Source: Pilaira anomala (taxonomy: Eukaryota > Mucoromycota > Mucoromycetes > Mucorales > Mucoraceae). Taken from it: a DNA stretch of 64,000 nucleotides. The translations under genes were made by a program, and so were the position numbers. The notes under the pieces were generated by a model. It ran no database searches, had not been told where the DNA came from, and saw only the letters and a list, made by a program, of their open reading frames with translations. Positions 33,044 to 45,000 of this stretch are shown here, in pieces; the stretch's first letter is position 1; each line of letters begins with the position of its first letter. The stretch lies in contig JAIXMQ010000026.1 of assembly GCA_025716855.1 (NCBI GenBank), positions 248,001 to 312,000 of the forward strand. Direction: 5' to 3'.

Positions 33044-33364
33044 GTGAGTTCTATTGAGCCTAAATCCTTGTTCAAATCTGCTATCGAGTTGAAAACCATT
33101 CCAACCGTTGCATATGCTAAGTCAAAAATCAATTCTAAATCAATCAGTCTTGAGGGATATGCTAAACGTCGAAGCATAATAGCTAAGACATAGTCTCGAT
33201 TCGTTAATTAATCTCTCCGTCAAGATTTCGGCAATAGTTAAAAAGTAATGGGTAGACGTTTTTATTAAGAAGAGGTAATATTTGATGATATGAAAAAAGA
33301 AAAGAGATATTACGTATGAGTATCGTGACGCAACTTTTGACTAGTTCCATTTTGGTAATTTCGA

Positions 33365-33446
33365 GTTGAGCTTTTCCCCAAAATTAGCAGTAATTTTTTC
33401 CCATTTACTGTGTTTAAATTTTCCCAATTACCGGTGAAAATACAGT
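33365..33446 (-). repeat. Right terminal inverted repeat
   Basis: Reverse complement of the left end: GTTGAGCTTTTCCCC near 33365 through CCGGTGAAAATACAGT at 33446. It has the same GGGAAAA words as the left arm but ~20 fewer bases. Confidence 0.85.
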
Positions 33447-33775
33447 GTTATTTCGGGTATCTTAAAATCTTAAATCAAGTCCGCCTTTATTAGTCCCTTT
33501 AAAAAAAGTTTGTCCGCTTTCAGTTATATAACTTTTGTGTGTTTTCTAACTTTTTAATAAAAAATGTCCTTTTTTTTTTTTTTTTTCTGTAAAAGTTAGA
33601 TTATTTTATTTAAAAAGAAAGAGGGAGAGCGAGAAAAAAAAAAAAAGTGAGAGAGAGAGATAGGATTTTTTTTTATAATGTTTTTTTTTTTTAGAAAAAA
33701 AAACAAGATATAGAAAATTATTGGGGGAATATGAGTACACACATATACATATTGTTTTTTTTTTTAATATATACT
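33447..33775. other. AT-rich intergenic stretch right of the transposon
   Basis: 329 bases with GA- and T-rich tracts, 3' flank of the secreted-protein gene. No gene seen. Confidence 0.6.
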
Positions 33776-34228
33776 TTAATCAACAACGTTGACCTTGACA
33801 GTTTCAGCAACCGTCATTTGACCACGACGAAGTTGAACCAATTCAACAAAAGAAAGGGCATAAGACCCAGGCTTAGTGTTCTTGGGAACGGTCCATTTTC
33901 TGGTATAAGTGACATATTTGCTTTCCTTTGCTGAAACGGGACATTTCTTGGCAATCGTGTTAACCTTGTTCTTCAAGGTATTTCCAGATCTCTTATGAAA
34001 GTTAATATCCAACTTTAAAGCTTTACCGGCAGCAACGTTGTTTTTGATCAAAGGTTGCATAACATATTTGATGGTCAGCTTTTTACCTGCAACTACATCT
34101 TGTCCGCTCTTTGGTGCTGAAATTTTAATGAATTGAAGTTGAGAAAAGATATTGGCATATGCTGTTTGAATAAACACAAGACAAAACACTGTGAATAATA
34201 ATACTGTTCTTGTTGAAAAAGCGACCAT
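33776..34228 (-). CDS. Secreted Kre9/Knh1-like (Ser-Thr-rich GPI family) protein
   Basis: 150 aa from ATG 34228; the open frame further upstream is only Ser/Phe low complexity from GA repeats. A signal peptide (MVAFSTRTVLLFTVFCLVFIQTAYA) precedes an Ig-like beta domain: IKISAPKSGQDVVAGKKLTI, a lysine-rich middle, then YTRKWTVPKNTKPGSYALSF and a terminal VKVNV strand. This layout (an N-terminal 'P...G....G....I.W' edge and a '(W)xVPxxxxPGxYxLxF' hairpin) is that of the Kre9/Knh1 N-terminal domain found in fungal cell-wall and secreted proteins. There is no GPI-anchor tail, so it should be released. Two Cys at most remain, so disulfides are not a feature. A beta-glucan assembly role is family inference. 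Confidence 0.72.
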   Translation of the reverse strand: MVAFSTRTVLLFTVFCLVFIQTAYANIFSQLQFIKISAPKSGQDVVAGKKLTIKYVMQPLIKNNVAAGKALKLDINFHKRSGNTLKNKVNTIAKKCPVSAKESKYVTYTRKWTVPKNTKPGSYALSFVELVQLRRGQMTVAETVKVNVVD

Positions 34229-35666
34229 TGTTGAAGTTGAGAAGAAGAAAGAAAGAAAAAAAAAAAAAAAAAAAAAAAAAAAGGGAGGGAGGAAAAGAGA
34301 GAAAGAAAGAGAGAGAGAGAGAGAGAGAGTTGGGTTATGTTTCAATTTTACTATTTTACACTCTTTTTATAAATTATAAAAACTTGAGGCTACACAACTA
34401 CAAATTAGCTGATTTATAAAATAACCACACAGAAATTTCTTTTTCTCTCTCTTCTTTTTGGTTGATTGAACACTCATTTTAAAATAACAATTTTAGGACT
34501 AAGCTAGAAACAGAAAGTCCGCAAATTAAAAAAAAGTTCATTGCAACCACAATTGCTTGTCTTTGTTAAATAGAAAAGAGTGTTTTTTTTTATTTTTTAT
34601 TTTCTTATTGAAAAACAAAGGTACATTCAGTTATCTTTTATTTTTATATCTGTAGAATCTTATAGTGTAATTCAATAAACTTTCTTATTGTTCATAGCAA
34701 ATCGTGCGACGGCGGCGGTATAAAGTTTCTCCAGTCCAAAAAGAGTTTTTTTTTTACAGAATTAGCTTTGTAAAAACAGAAAAGATATAATAAACATGTG
34801 TTTTTATGGCAATATACCCTTTTCTATGTCATAATTGTTTCTATTTTTAATTGTTGTTTTACAAATTACATGAGTATAAATACTTTCTTTCCCGTTGAAT
34901 TCATCTGTTATAAGAGAGAGAGATTTTTTTTTTTTGGCTTTCGGCTCTGTACAGATTTTTTTTTTTTTTTTTTTAGAAAAAAAATGCCTATTTCCCTACT
35001 GAGATAGCAGTTTTTTTTTTTTTTTCTATCTGCATCAATTGTAATTGGAAAGTAAAAGGTTACATTACACAAGAACAAGTCTCTCTCTCTTTTTTTTTTT
35101 TTTTTTAAGAGTGCTCAAGAAAGTTATACACTCACACACAAATTCAATCAAAAATAGAAATAAAAAAAAGGGGTGACAAAAAAAAATATATTTGATAAAA
35201 AATTAAGCTATTGCACTTTACCAAAATCGATTTAGCATTGATCCGATAAAATTACCTTGAAAAAAAAACAATCATAAAAGTCTCTTAATGGTTATTTTAC
35301 CACAGTGGATATCCCATATATAAAAAAAAAAAATTGATCTGCAAAATGCACAACGTTCGTAAATGCAATTTCAATTTTAAATAGTTGAAAAAAAAACAAG
35401 TATCTGTCGAATGAAATGAAAGGGGTTATTTATTTATTTTTTTGCCCCTATTACTGTCAAGGTACATTGTTTATTTTGAAAATCAGGCACTCATTAAAGA
35501 AACTCCCTAAACGTATATAGAGAGCGCGGGCCATTTTTTTTTTTTCATATGAATAAAGTTTTGAACTAAGGAGAGTAATGATGAATATACATAGGCTGAC
35601 CAAGATCTGCGTGCTTGAAAAATCATGGATTGAAATGATTATACTGTTATTGAAAGATTTCTTTTA

Positions 35667-35701
<35 letters not shown>

Positions 35702-37396
35702 AATCGTACACCAAAAGCTTTTTTGGAGCAGACACGACTAACAAGTTCTTTTTTTAAAAGAAAAAGTAATAGCACAATGCCAGTATGCTTTGAAAACTCT
35801 AGGTAGCAAATAGTTTACATTAACAATGAACTGCTTCATTATTAATTGTTATTTATCAGGCTATAGAGAAGCTATCAATTCTTTATTATGAAAAAGTTAC
35901 ATGATACTGTCATGCAGAAAATAAAAATAATATTTGCAAGGCAAATGGGAAAGATTGAATCCCTTTTTTATATGAAAGCAAGATTATGATAATTATCTAT
36001 ACAGGTACCCTTTAAATAGTGATAATTCTACCCATTTTCGCTGTTTTGTGAGTGATACTTTTTACCTCTTGGCAAAATTAGTTTTCACAAACCGCCACAG
36101 TCAAAACCATGAGGTAGAAAAAAAAACAATTTGACTGTGTTAAAATCATTGCATTCTCGTAATAACTAGAAAAAAAAAAAAGACATATATATACCGGTGA
36201 TCAATGTTCAATGTATGTTTTTATTTTTTTTGTGATCGCTTACCATCCTCAAATGTCATAGAGCGAGTGTACAAAAAGTGTAATAAATTATTATCAAATA
36301 TTAATCTAAAAATAAAATATAAAAAATGCTTGGCTATTTCTCTTCACCTGTTTAAAAATAAGATTTTTCCTTTGTTCTCTTTCTCTTTTACTATACTAAA
36401 CTATTTCATATTTTGCTTTGTTTACAAAATAAACCAAAAACAATAAAACGGTCATCTCATATTAGATTACAATGATAAAAACATTGAAACTTTATTATCA
36501 TTTTATTAGTATGACAGAAATTAAAAGCGAGAATTACTAATTATAGTTTTGTGATACGAAAAATATATACTGATTTTTCGTGCTTAATGTAATTTTTTTC
36601 TTCCATTAATTAAAAGAGCAAGCTTTGTAAAATACAACATCTACTAACACTTTCAGTGTAGCTATTAAAGTACATTCAGTAACTGTCAAAAAATTGATTT
36701 ATCTGCAACAAATAAAACGTGTTATACATGTCTAATGTATATACTTGGGTATTTTACACTTTTATGAGTGTCAATAATTTGTCATCAGGCAAAGATATAT
36801 TTATAAAGTGTGATGGCCCCTGATCTTTGTATCTTCAATGTCTGACAAAGAAGCATACTTCAATATGGTTTTAATGGTGAAATAATGTTTTATTAATAAA
36901 AAAAAGACAAGTATTTATACTTGAATGAGGGTGTTAATAAATACATAACTAACAAGCGACAAAATAATCAAAGTAATTAAAGTACATGAATTTGAATATA
37001 ATGACATATTTTTGTTGAAAATAAATAAAGTTTTATGTAGTTAAAATAAATCTAACATATTAAATAATGTTGTTATCAGCTTTTTTTTTTCTTTATATTT
37101 CAATGCTTTTACCAAATCTGATATTATTTTACTGTGTAGATTGTTAATTGTTACGAGCAAGCTGTTGGACGCTGTTGACTGCTTTGTAAAACATTACGGT
37201 AAAAAATAATTGATAAAAACTCTGTGAACTGCATATCGTTGCAGATCTAATAATATCTTCAAGTAAACAAAAAATTGTCTGTTTCGTTTAGTATTGAAAA
37301 GCGTCCTTATTTTTTCCAGTAAAATATTGGGATTATAAGATTACAAAAAAAAAGATTGTTCTGTTCATAAGAAGACTTCCAAGTTTATTGATATTA
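34229..37396. other. 3.2-kb gene-poor, AT-rich stretch
   Basis: Holds (GA)n at 34300-34330, many A/T runs including A32 at 35668-35699, and no frame that looks like protein. No tRNA or rRNA motif seen. It runs from the promoter of the secreted-protein gene to the MITE. Confidence 0.6.
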
Positions 37397-37755
37397 GTGG
37401 GTTTCATTTCTAGTCGTCCCACTTTTGGGACGAATTATTTTTTAATTTTGACCAATAAAATCGCTCTCCCATTTTAACTCAATTCGTCCCACTTTTTCGT
37501 GGGACGACCGGTGGGAGGAATTCTTTCTTTTTTGTTTAAATTTTTATTTAACACTACTACATCACTTGAAATGACTAGAAGCCCCAAACAGCTTCTGAGA
37601 GAAAAGCTTGAATCTCGCGTACGTATAAAATTCAATAATTTATTTTATTTGTAAAAATGGGATGAATGGGTTTCATTTCTAGTGAATGGGAGAGTAATGT
37701 AATTGGCTAATGTTAAATTCATCCCAACAGTGGGATGACTAGAAATGAAACCCAC
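37397..37755 (+). mobile_element. 359-bp MITE, Tc1/mariner type, TA target duplication
   Basis: Ends are inverted repeats: GTGGGTTTCATTTCTAGTCG at 37397 and its complement ending GAAATGAAACCCAC at 37755. TA lies directly outside both ends (37395-37396 and 37756-37757). Similarity between the arms extends ~80 bp with changes (GACCAAT...CTCTCCCATT on the left against AATGGGAGAG...ATTGGCTAAT on the right). A third copy of the end word (TGGGTTTCATTTCTAGT) lies inside at 37668. The centre holds ATG at 37571 reading MTRSPKQLLREKLESR before a GTACGT donor-like site, as if the first exon of a lost transposase was kept. It is therefore probably an internal-deletion derivative of a longer element. Confidence 0.88.
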
Positions 37756-37769
37756 TATTGTTAATTCTG

Positions 37770-37905
37770 TCTTGCATTTTTCTTCCGAAGTCCGTACCGG
37801 ATTTCACGTGATAAAGGTCGGACATAGCTCACAATTCCGGACCGGATTTTTAATTCCGGTGGTTTTCCTTTAAGTACTAGTATGTAAGTCAAAAAATCAT
37901 CTGAA
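37770..37905 (+). promoter_or_regulatory. Upstream region of tRNA-Leu with E-box and CCGG repeats
   Basis: CACGTGATAAA at 37805 lies between an imperfect inverted repeat (GTCCGTACC at 37789 and GGTCGGAC at 37817). ACCGGATTT occurs before and after it (37795 and 37850), and TTCCGG occurs twice (37843 and 37863). The E-box plus TTCCGG set is shared with the upstream of tRNA-Lys at 11.56 kb. Function is inferred from recurrence. Confidence 0.4.
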
Positions 37906-37987
37906 GCTGATTTGGCCGAGTTGGTCTAAGGCGCCGCACTCAAGTTGCGGTCTCGCAAGAGGCGTGAGTTCGAATCTCACAGTCAGC
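37906..37987 (+). tRNA. tRNA-Leu (CAA anticodon)
   Basis: 82 nt type II tRNA. The acceptor stem is GCTGATT with AGTCAGC, the anticodon stem is CCGCA/TGCGG with loop CTCAAGT (anticodon CAA, decodes TTG), there is a long variable arm (TCTCGCAAGAGG), and the T arm is GTGAG-TTCGAAT-CTCAC. There is no intron and no encoded CCA. A T8 run (37991-37998) just after the gene fits a Pol III terminator. Confidence 0.96.
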
Positions 37988-37998
37988 AATTTTTTTTG

Positions 37999-38916
37999 GC
38001 TTTTTGGTGAATTTCATGAGACGTTTTCATGTTTGGGAACTGCCCACACAACTATAACGTGAATGTTTATCAGTCGAACCAAATTTTATCGAACAAGTAA
38101 AAACTTTTTTATTTTAAATATTTGATTAGGCAAAACCTCAATACTTAATTTGACTAATTTTAGCAAGACTAGGTAACAAAATATAAATAAATGAAATAAT
38201 AATAGTTTAATTTTCGATGTATATATTCAGAAATACAACTTAAAGATGTAACCTTGAACGTATTCTAGATATCGCTTTGTTAAGTTAATTCAGAGATACA
38301 AATTAGACTTGAAAAGATCAGAAACCCGAGAATCCTCAAAATAAGCTAGGTTTTTTAAATTATCATTACTGAAGGATATATTCCTCAAAAAAAGTAAATA
38401 AACAATATTTAATTCCATGTGTTACCCGAGTTTTTTTTTTTGACAGATAAGTAATGCAGTAAACAAATTATACCTATCCTATCTTAACACTCCTGACTAC
38501 ATTATTTATATCAGTTACATCAGACTACCAAATCTTTTTTTTTTCTTAGCTATGCGATATGTAAGTTTTTATTGACCAAATAGAATTAAATTTATTAAAC
38601 TCTACTCTTTCGCTCTACATTATATATATACAACCGAGAAAAAAGAAATTTTGACAGGTACATATGTAAAATATACCTCAATCCAATTACAATATATCTT
38701 TGCTAAGACATTCTATAACAATTTAATTGACTGCAAATTATCCTGACTTAACTAAAGAAATTCGTAATTATAAAATTCATAAAAAAGCATATTTCAAATA
38801 TGCAGTAATGCACATTTAAAGTTTTTCATGCTTTTTTACAATTTCTGTCAAAACTGCTCCGCTGAAAATAAGCATTTGTTGGAAAAGCCGTCCATTTGCG
38901 CTGTCACAGTGAGCTT

Positions 38917-38952
<36 letters not shown>

Positions 38953-39046
38953 AGAAGTGTAGAAAAAATTTGTCAAATAGTTTCGTTAGTTTTACTCACT
39001 TTTATTTACGTTTTTATTTTTTCTTTATAAAAAGTATTAAAAGAAC
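37999..39046. other. AT-rich intergenic stretch, midasin promoter side
   Basis: About 1 kb, AT-rich, with a T30 run (38919-38948) 100 bp before the midasin ATG. No gene seen. Confidence 0.6.
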
Positions 39047-42000
39047 ATGATTGACTCTGACACACCCATGACGACGGCGACAACAGAAGTCGTCGACAAC
39101 AGTACTTTCAACCCACTTGGGTTTGATCTCATGAAGGCTGTCACTCAATTATCTAGTTTAGTTGAAGGCTCAACCTTTGCCGGTGTCGATCTTCAACAAC
39201 TTAAAACACCTAATACAACAACTTCTAAATCTCAGTTACTTGATATTGTTTCAAAAGTCATGCTTAGACCCGAATGGACAACAAGTGTTGTTCGTTTATT
39301 TAGACCTATTGTGATTGATCTTGTAGCTCGTTGGACTTTACCTGGATTCACCACTTTCTTAGACACTGCTTCTGTATCACCTAATACAAGCAGTACTGTA
39401 TATAAAATTGAATTGGTCGCAAAGGCTTTTAGCACTGTGCTTCCTATTGTACCGCAAGTGAAAAGGTAAATTAATTTTTTTATAAAGTTTTATATTTATT
39501 AATGCGTTTTTTTTTTTATTTTATTAATTTTTTTTTTTTAGCTTGGCTGTAACATATTTTACCCACTCAACATCTTTGTTCGAGAGACTAAATCATATCA
39601 ATTTTTCTAATGAATCAGAGGTATAAAAAAAAAAAAATATATATTTTAAAAAAAGACTAGTTTTTATTAACTTTATTGTATTAGGTCATATCAAATTTGA
39701 CAGCTGAATTACAAGATTTACTTTTAACAACATATAAATTACTTCGTTTCTCAACCTCTACTTTTACACCACTTTGGAATTGGGGACCATTAGTGCAATT
39801 ACTTCAATTCCCCGACCCATGTATTCGTTACATTACTGTTTTATGTCTTGTCAACGTATACGGTTTGAGCGATGCTCAAACAAAGAGCTTATTGACTTCA
39901 GTCGTAGGAGCCGGACACTCCTTGGATGAATCAGATGAACCTCTTTACACTATGATAGATGGAAATCGTGTTGATATAAGAATGTTAAGGTAAAGAGAAT
40001 GAGAGAAAGAACGAGAGAGTTTTTTCATGATCAAAGCATTTTGTACTTACTTTTTTTTTTTTTTTTCTTCTAGCTTATGGGAACAACAACAAAAAGCTGA
40101 CGATCAAATTTCTTTCTTACACAATGATTATGATTCGGACCTTAATCAACATCACGAGCTTTCAAACGACGATTTATGCCCATTGACATGTAATTTATGT
40201 GGTGTATTACTTCCCAAGACAGTACATTCTTCTACGGACAATGAAGAACCTGTCAAACACTTTTTCGACCCAAAACTCGTTTTAACCAACACCACCTCAA
40301 AGAACTTGCATGCAGTAAGTCTTGCATTATCTATTGGAGCACCTACCTTATTAGAAGGTGTAACAGGTGCAGGTAAAACCTCTTTAATCGAAGAATTAGC
40401 AAGTAGAACAGGCAGAGGAGCAGAATTAGTCAAGATCCATTTAGGAGATCAAACGGATCCTAAAGTACTCTTGGGTACCTATGTTTCCACTTCTACACCT
40501 GGTTCATTCCGTTGGCAAGCAGGTGTATTAACTACAGCTGTATTAGAAGGTCGATGGGTATTAATTGAAGATATTGATTTAGCACCTGCCGAAGTTTTAT
40601 CAGTACTTTTACCTTTATTGGAAACACGACATTTATTTATTCCATCTCGTGGAGAAAAGATTAAGGCAAAAGAAGGATTTCAATTGTTCGGTACTAGATC
40701 TTTTATTCCTACACGATCTGGAAAAGGAACAAGTTCAAGAGGAGGAGATTTGATGACTGGAGCTAATTTATGGACAAGAGTTCATGTTGAACCACTTACG
40801 ATTGAAGAATTAGAATTAGTTGTGCGTCAAAAGTTCACTCATATTGGTGATTTTGCTACTCATGTCATGACACTTTTTCAAACAGTTGTAGGTATGTATC
40901 AAGATCCTAATTTTACTGCTTTGGCTTCTTCTACTATGGGTCGTTTCCTCTCTACACGTGATTTGATGAAATGGTGTCATCGTGTAGATTTATTAATCGG
41001 TGAAAAGTTAAATGATACCTCTACAGTGGGTATCGATTTGACTTTACGTCAAGATTTATTCAGTGAAGCAAATGATTGTTTCTGTGGTATGATTCCTGAC
41101 TATAATACTTGGATGGTTGTGCTCGAAACAATTGGTAGACCGCTTCAAATCTCTGAGGAATTAGTCCGTAACTATGTAGATCAATATAGACCTACTTTGG
41201 AATTAAATGAATCTACTATTCGTATTGGTCGTGTCAATTTATCTTCAATTGCAGCTAGCGGTAAACAAAAACAAAAGCAAGCATTGATCAAGCGTGAAAA
41301 GAAGCGACCTTTTGCAACTACTGGACATGCTTTACGTTTAATGGAAAGAATTGCAGTGTGTATTCATTTAACAGAACCTGTATTGTTGGTAGGTGAAACA
41401 GGTACAGGTAAAACCACTGTGGTTCAACATTTAGCAGATATGATCCATCAAAACTTGATCGTTGTCAATCTTTCTCAACAATCAGATAGTTCTGATCTTT
41501 TGGGTGGATTTAAACCTGTTGATGGTAAAGTATTGGCTATCCCTATGAAGGAAGAGTTTGAACGTCTCTTTGAAAAGACATTCTCTGTAAAGAAAAACAT
41601 CAAGTTTTTAGAAATGGTACGCAAGACTTTTATTCATCAAAAATGGACAAATTTCGTCACTTTGCTTAAGCAAGCCGTCAAAATGTCTCAACAAAAATTC
41701 GAAGCAGAACAAAATGTGGAAAGCAAAAAGGTCTCTTCTCCTACACTTCGCAACGCTTGGAAAAACTTTGCTAAACGTGTAGAGGAATTTGAAGTACAAC
41801 AAGTTCAATCGCAAAACAAGTTTGTTTTCAACTTTATGGAAGGTTCTCTTGTCAAGGCAGTACGTCAAGGTGATTGGATTTTGTTGGACGAGATCAATTT
41901 AGCTACTACAGAAACACTTGAATGTCTTTCAGGTCTTTTACAAGATGCTCATGGTTCTCTTCTTTTGACTGAAAAGGGTGATGTTGAACCTATTAAACGT

Positions 42001-45000
42001 CATCCCAATTTCCGTCTCTTTGCTTGTATGAACCCTGCTACAGATGTTGGTAAACGTGATTTACCTCCTGGTCTTCGTAACAGATTTACAGAATTCTATG
42101 TTCACCCACCAGATGCCCGTTACGATGATCTTTTCCAAATTGTCAAGCAATACCTCGTTGGTATCGCTTCTGGTGATGAAAGATGTTATGACGATGTAGC
42201 CGAATTCTACATGAGTGCCAAGAAATTAGCTGCAGAACATAAACTTGTGGACGGTGCAAACCAACGTCCTCATTTCAGTATGCGTACTTTAGCTCGTGCT
42301 TTAACCTATGTAGCTCAAATCTTCCCTACCTATGGTCTCAGACGTTCTCTTTACGAAGGTTTCTGTATGACTTTCTTGACCCAATTGGATAAAGAGAGTG
42401 AAGTATTGATGCGTGAATTGATTTATAAGACTATTTTAAGAGATGTACCTAACCCCAAGAACCTCATTACACAAATTCCTCGTCAACCTAGTGAAGATTT
42501 TATTCAATTTGGTTACTTTTGGTTACAACAAGGTCAATATCCCCCTGAAGATGATACTCGTTACATCTTGACCAAGTCCGTTGAAGTTAAACTTTTCAAC
42601 TTGGCTCGTGTCATCATGTCTAGAAAGTTCCCTGTCTTGATTCAAGGTCCCACCTCTGCTGGTAAAACCTCTATGGTTGAATATATGGCAAAGAAGACTG
42701 GTCATCGTTTTGTACGTATCAATAACCACGAACATACTGATCTTCAAGAATACCTTGGTACCTACGTCTCTAACAACGAAGGTAAACTTGTATTCCAAGA
42801 AGGTGTATTAGTCGAAGCACTTCGTAATGGTTACTGGATCGTACTTGATGAGTTGAATTTAGCTCCTTCTGATGTCTTGGAAGCATTGAATCGTTTGCTT
42901 GATGATAACAGAGAGTTATTAATTCCTGAAACACAAGAAGTAGTTAAACCTCATCCTCATTTCATGCTCTTTGCTACACAAAATCCCGCAGGTCTTTATG
43001 GTGGTCGTAAGGCATTATCTAGAGCCTTCCGTAATCGTTTCCTTGAACTTCATTTTGATGATATTCCAGAAAATGAATTAGAGACTATTTTATCAAGACG
43101 TTGTGCTATTGCTCCTTCTTATTGTAATAAGCTTGTCAAGGTCTATAAGGAACTTATGGAACGTAGACAAAGTACTCGTATCTTTGAACAAAAACATGGT
43201 TTTATTACTCTTCGTGATCTTTTCCGTTGGGCTGGTCGTGATCCTCAAGGATATCAAGAGTTAGCTGAGAATGGTTATATGCTTTTGGCTGAAAGATGTC
43301 GTAAAGATGAAGAAAAGAAGGTAGTTAAGGAAGTTCTTGAAAAGGTTATGAAGGTCAAGATCTCTGAAGAGACCATGTATGACTGTAGTAATTTAGAAGA
43401 ATTTGCTATTTACGACCGTTTACTTAAAGATCATGCAGCTAAATCTGGTGAAGATACTAAACTTGTTTGGACTAAGGCTATGCGTCGTTTATTCAACCTC
43501 GTTGCACGTTGTCTTCAACACAATGAACCTGTCTTGCTTGTAGGTGAAACAGGTTGTGGTAAAACCACTGTGTGTCAAATGCTCGCAGAGACTTACCAAC
43601 GTGAACTTCATATTGTGAACTGTCATCAAAATACTGAAACGGGTGATTTACTCGGTGGTCAACGTCCTGTACGTCACAGAGAAGAAAATGAGGACCCAGA
43701 TAAGGCACAGCAATTATTTGAATGGCACGATGGTCCACTTGTTCAAGCAATGAAGGAAGGACATTTATTCTTATTGGATGAAATCTCATTAGCTGATGAT
43801 TCTGTCCTCGAAAGATTAAATTCTGTATTAGAGCCAAGTCGTCTCTTAGTACTTGCTGAAAAGGGCGGTAAACATGTTGAAGAATTATATGGTGCAAAAG
43901 ATTTCCAATTTTTGGCTACTATGAATCCTGGTGGAGATTATGGTAAAAAGGAATTATCCCCTGCTTTAAGAAATCGTTTCACTGAAATTTGGGTACCTGC
44001 TGTATCCGACAGAGATGATTTAATCAGTATTATCGATGAACAAATGACACATCCTTCTCTCACTGGATATAGTGAAAAGATGCTCGATTTCATTGCTTGG
44101 TATACTCAAGCACTTGGTCAAAGTCGCACTGTTGTTTCCCTTCGTGATATTCTTTCTTGGGTCAAATTTATCAATGTAGCCGTTGATTCTGGTTTAGATC
44201 CTGAATTAAGTTATTGTCATGGTGGTTGTTTAGTATTACTCGATGGTTTAGGTTCTCATGGTTCTTCTGGTTCTTTCTTGACTGGACATATGCTTAAAGA
44301 TTTTCGACTCAAATGTCTTCGTCATCTTTCTGGTAAACCTAATGCTACCGAACTTCAAATCTTGGGTGAAACCAAAGATAAAGTACAAATTGCAGGTGAT
44401 AAATTTGCCATTGGTCCCTTTGAAATTCCTCGTGGTCAGTTAGCTAGAACCGACATCAAGTTTACTTTATTAGCTCCCACTACAGCTGATAACGCTATGC
44501 GTGTCATTCGTTCTATGCAATTAAAGAAACCCATCTTGCTTGAAGGTAGTCCTGGTGTTGGTAAGACTAGTTTAGTCTCTGCTTTAGCTGCGGCCTCTGG
44601 ACATAACTTAGTTCGTATCAATTTATCTGAACAAACTGATTTAATGGATCTCTTTGGTTCCGATCTTCCTGTTGAAGGAGGTAATAGTGGTGAATTTGCA
44701 TGGAGAGATGCACCCTTTTTGCAAGCCATGAAGGCAGGTGATTGGGTCTTATTAGATGAATTGAACTTGGCTTCTCAATCTGTATTAGAAGGTCTTAATT
44801 CATGTTTAGATCATCGTGGAGCAGTATATATTCCCGAACTTGATAGAGAATTCTTTTGTGATAAAGAGTTCCGAGTATTTGGTGCACAAAATCCTCTTCA
44901 ACAAGGTGGTGGACGTAAAGGTTTACCAAAATCTTTTGTTAATCGTTTCACACAAGTTTATGTTGAACAATTGACTTCAGATGATCTTTTGTTTATTTGT

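Larger units (their letters stand above)
25511..33446 (+). mobile_element. Decayed 7.9-kb Tc1/mariner-superfamily DNA transposon (composite)
   Basis: The two ends are inverted repeats: ACTGTATTTTCACCGGTAAT at 25511 reappears reverse-complemented, ending at 33446. Inside, all on one unit, are a transposase relic (plus strand, left), a 2.1-kb tandem array, a minus-strand protein relic and an intron-containing plus-strand ORF (right). No convincing target-site duplication is visible next to the ends (left flank ...CACATAT, right flank GTTATTTC...), so the element is old or its flanks have changed. The size is far above a simple Tc1/mariner element, so it either acquired cargo or is a nested composite. 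Boundaries rest on repeat identity. The internal parts share no demonstrated common ancestry. Confidence 0.75.

Noticed and set aside
32716..33177. 153-codon minus frame
   Set aside because: Antisense of the plus-strand right-arm ORF and intron; crosses a (TA)n run.
33044..33190. Separate small gene after the right-arm ORF
   Set aside because: It is in the same frame as the ORF just upstream and has no own start; treated as its continuation or debris.
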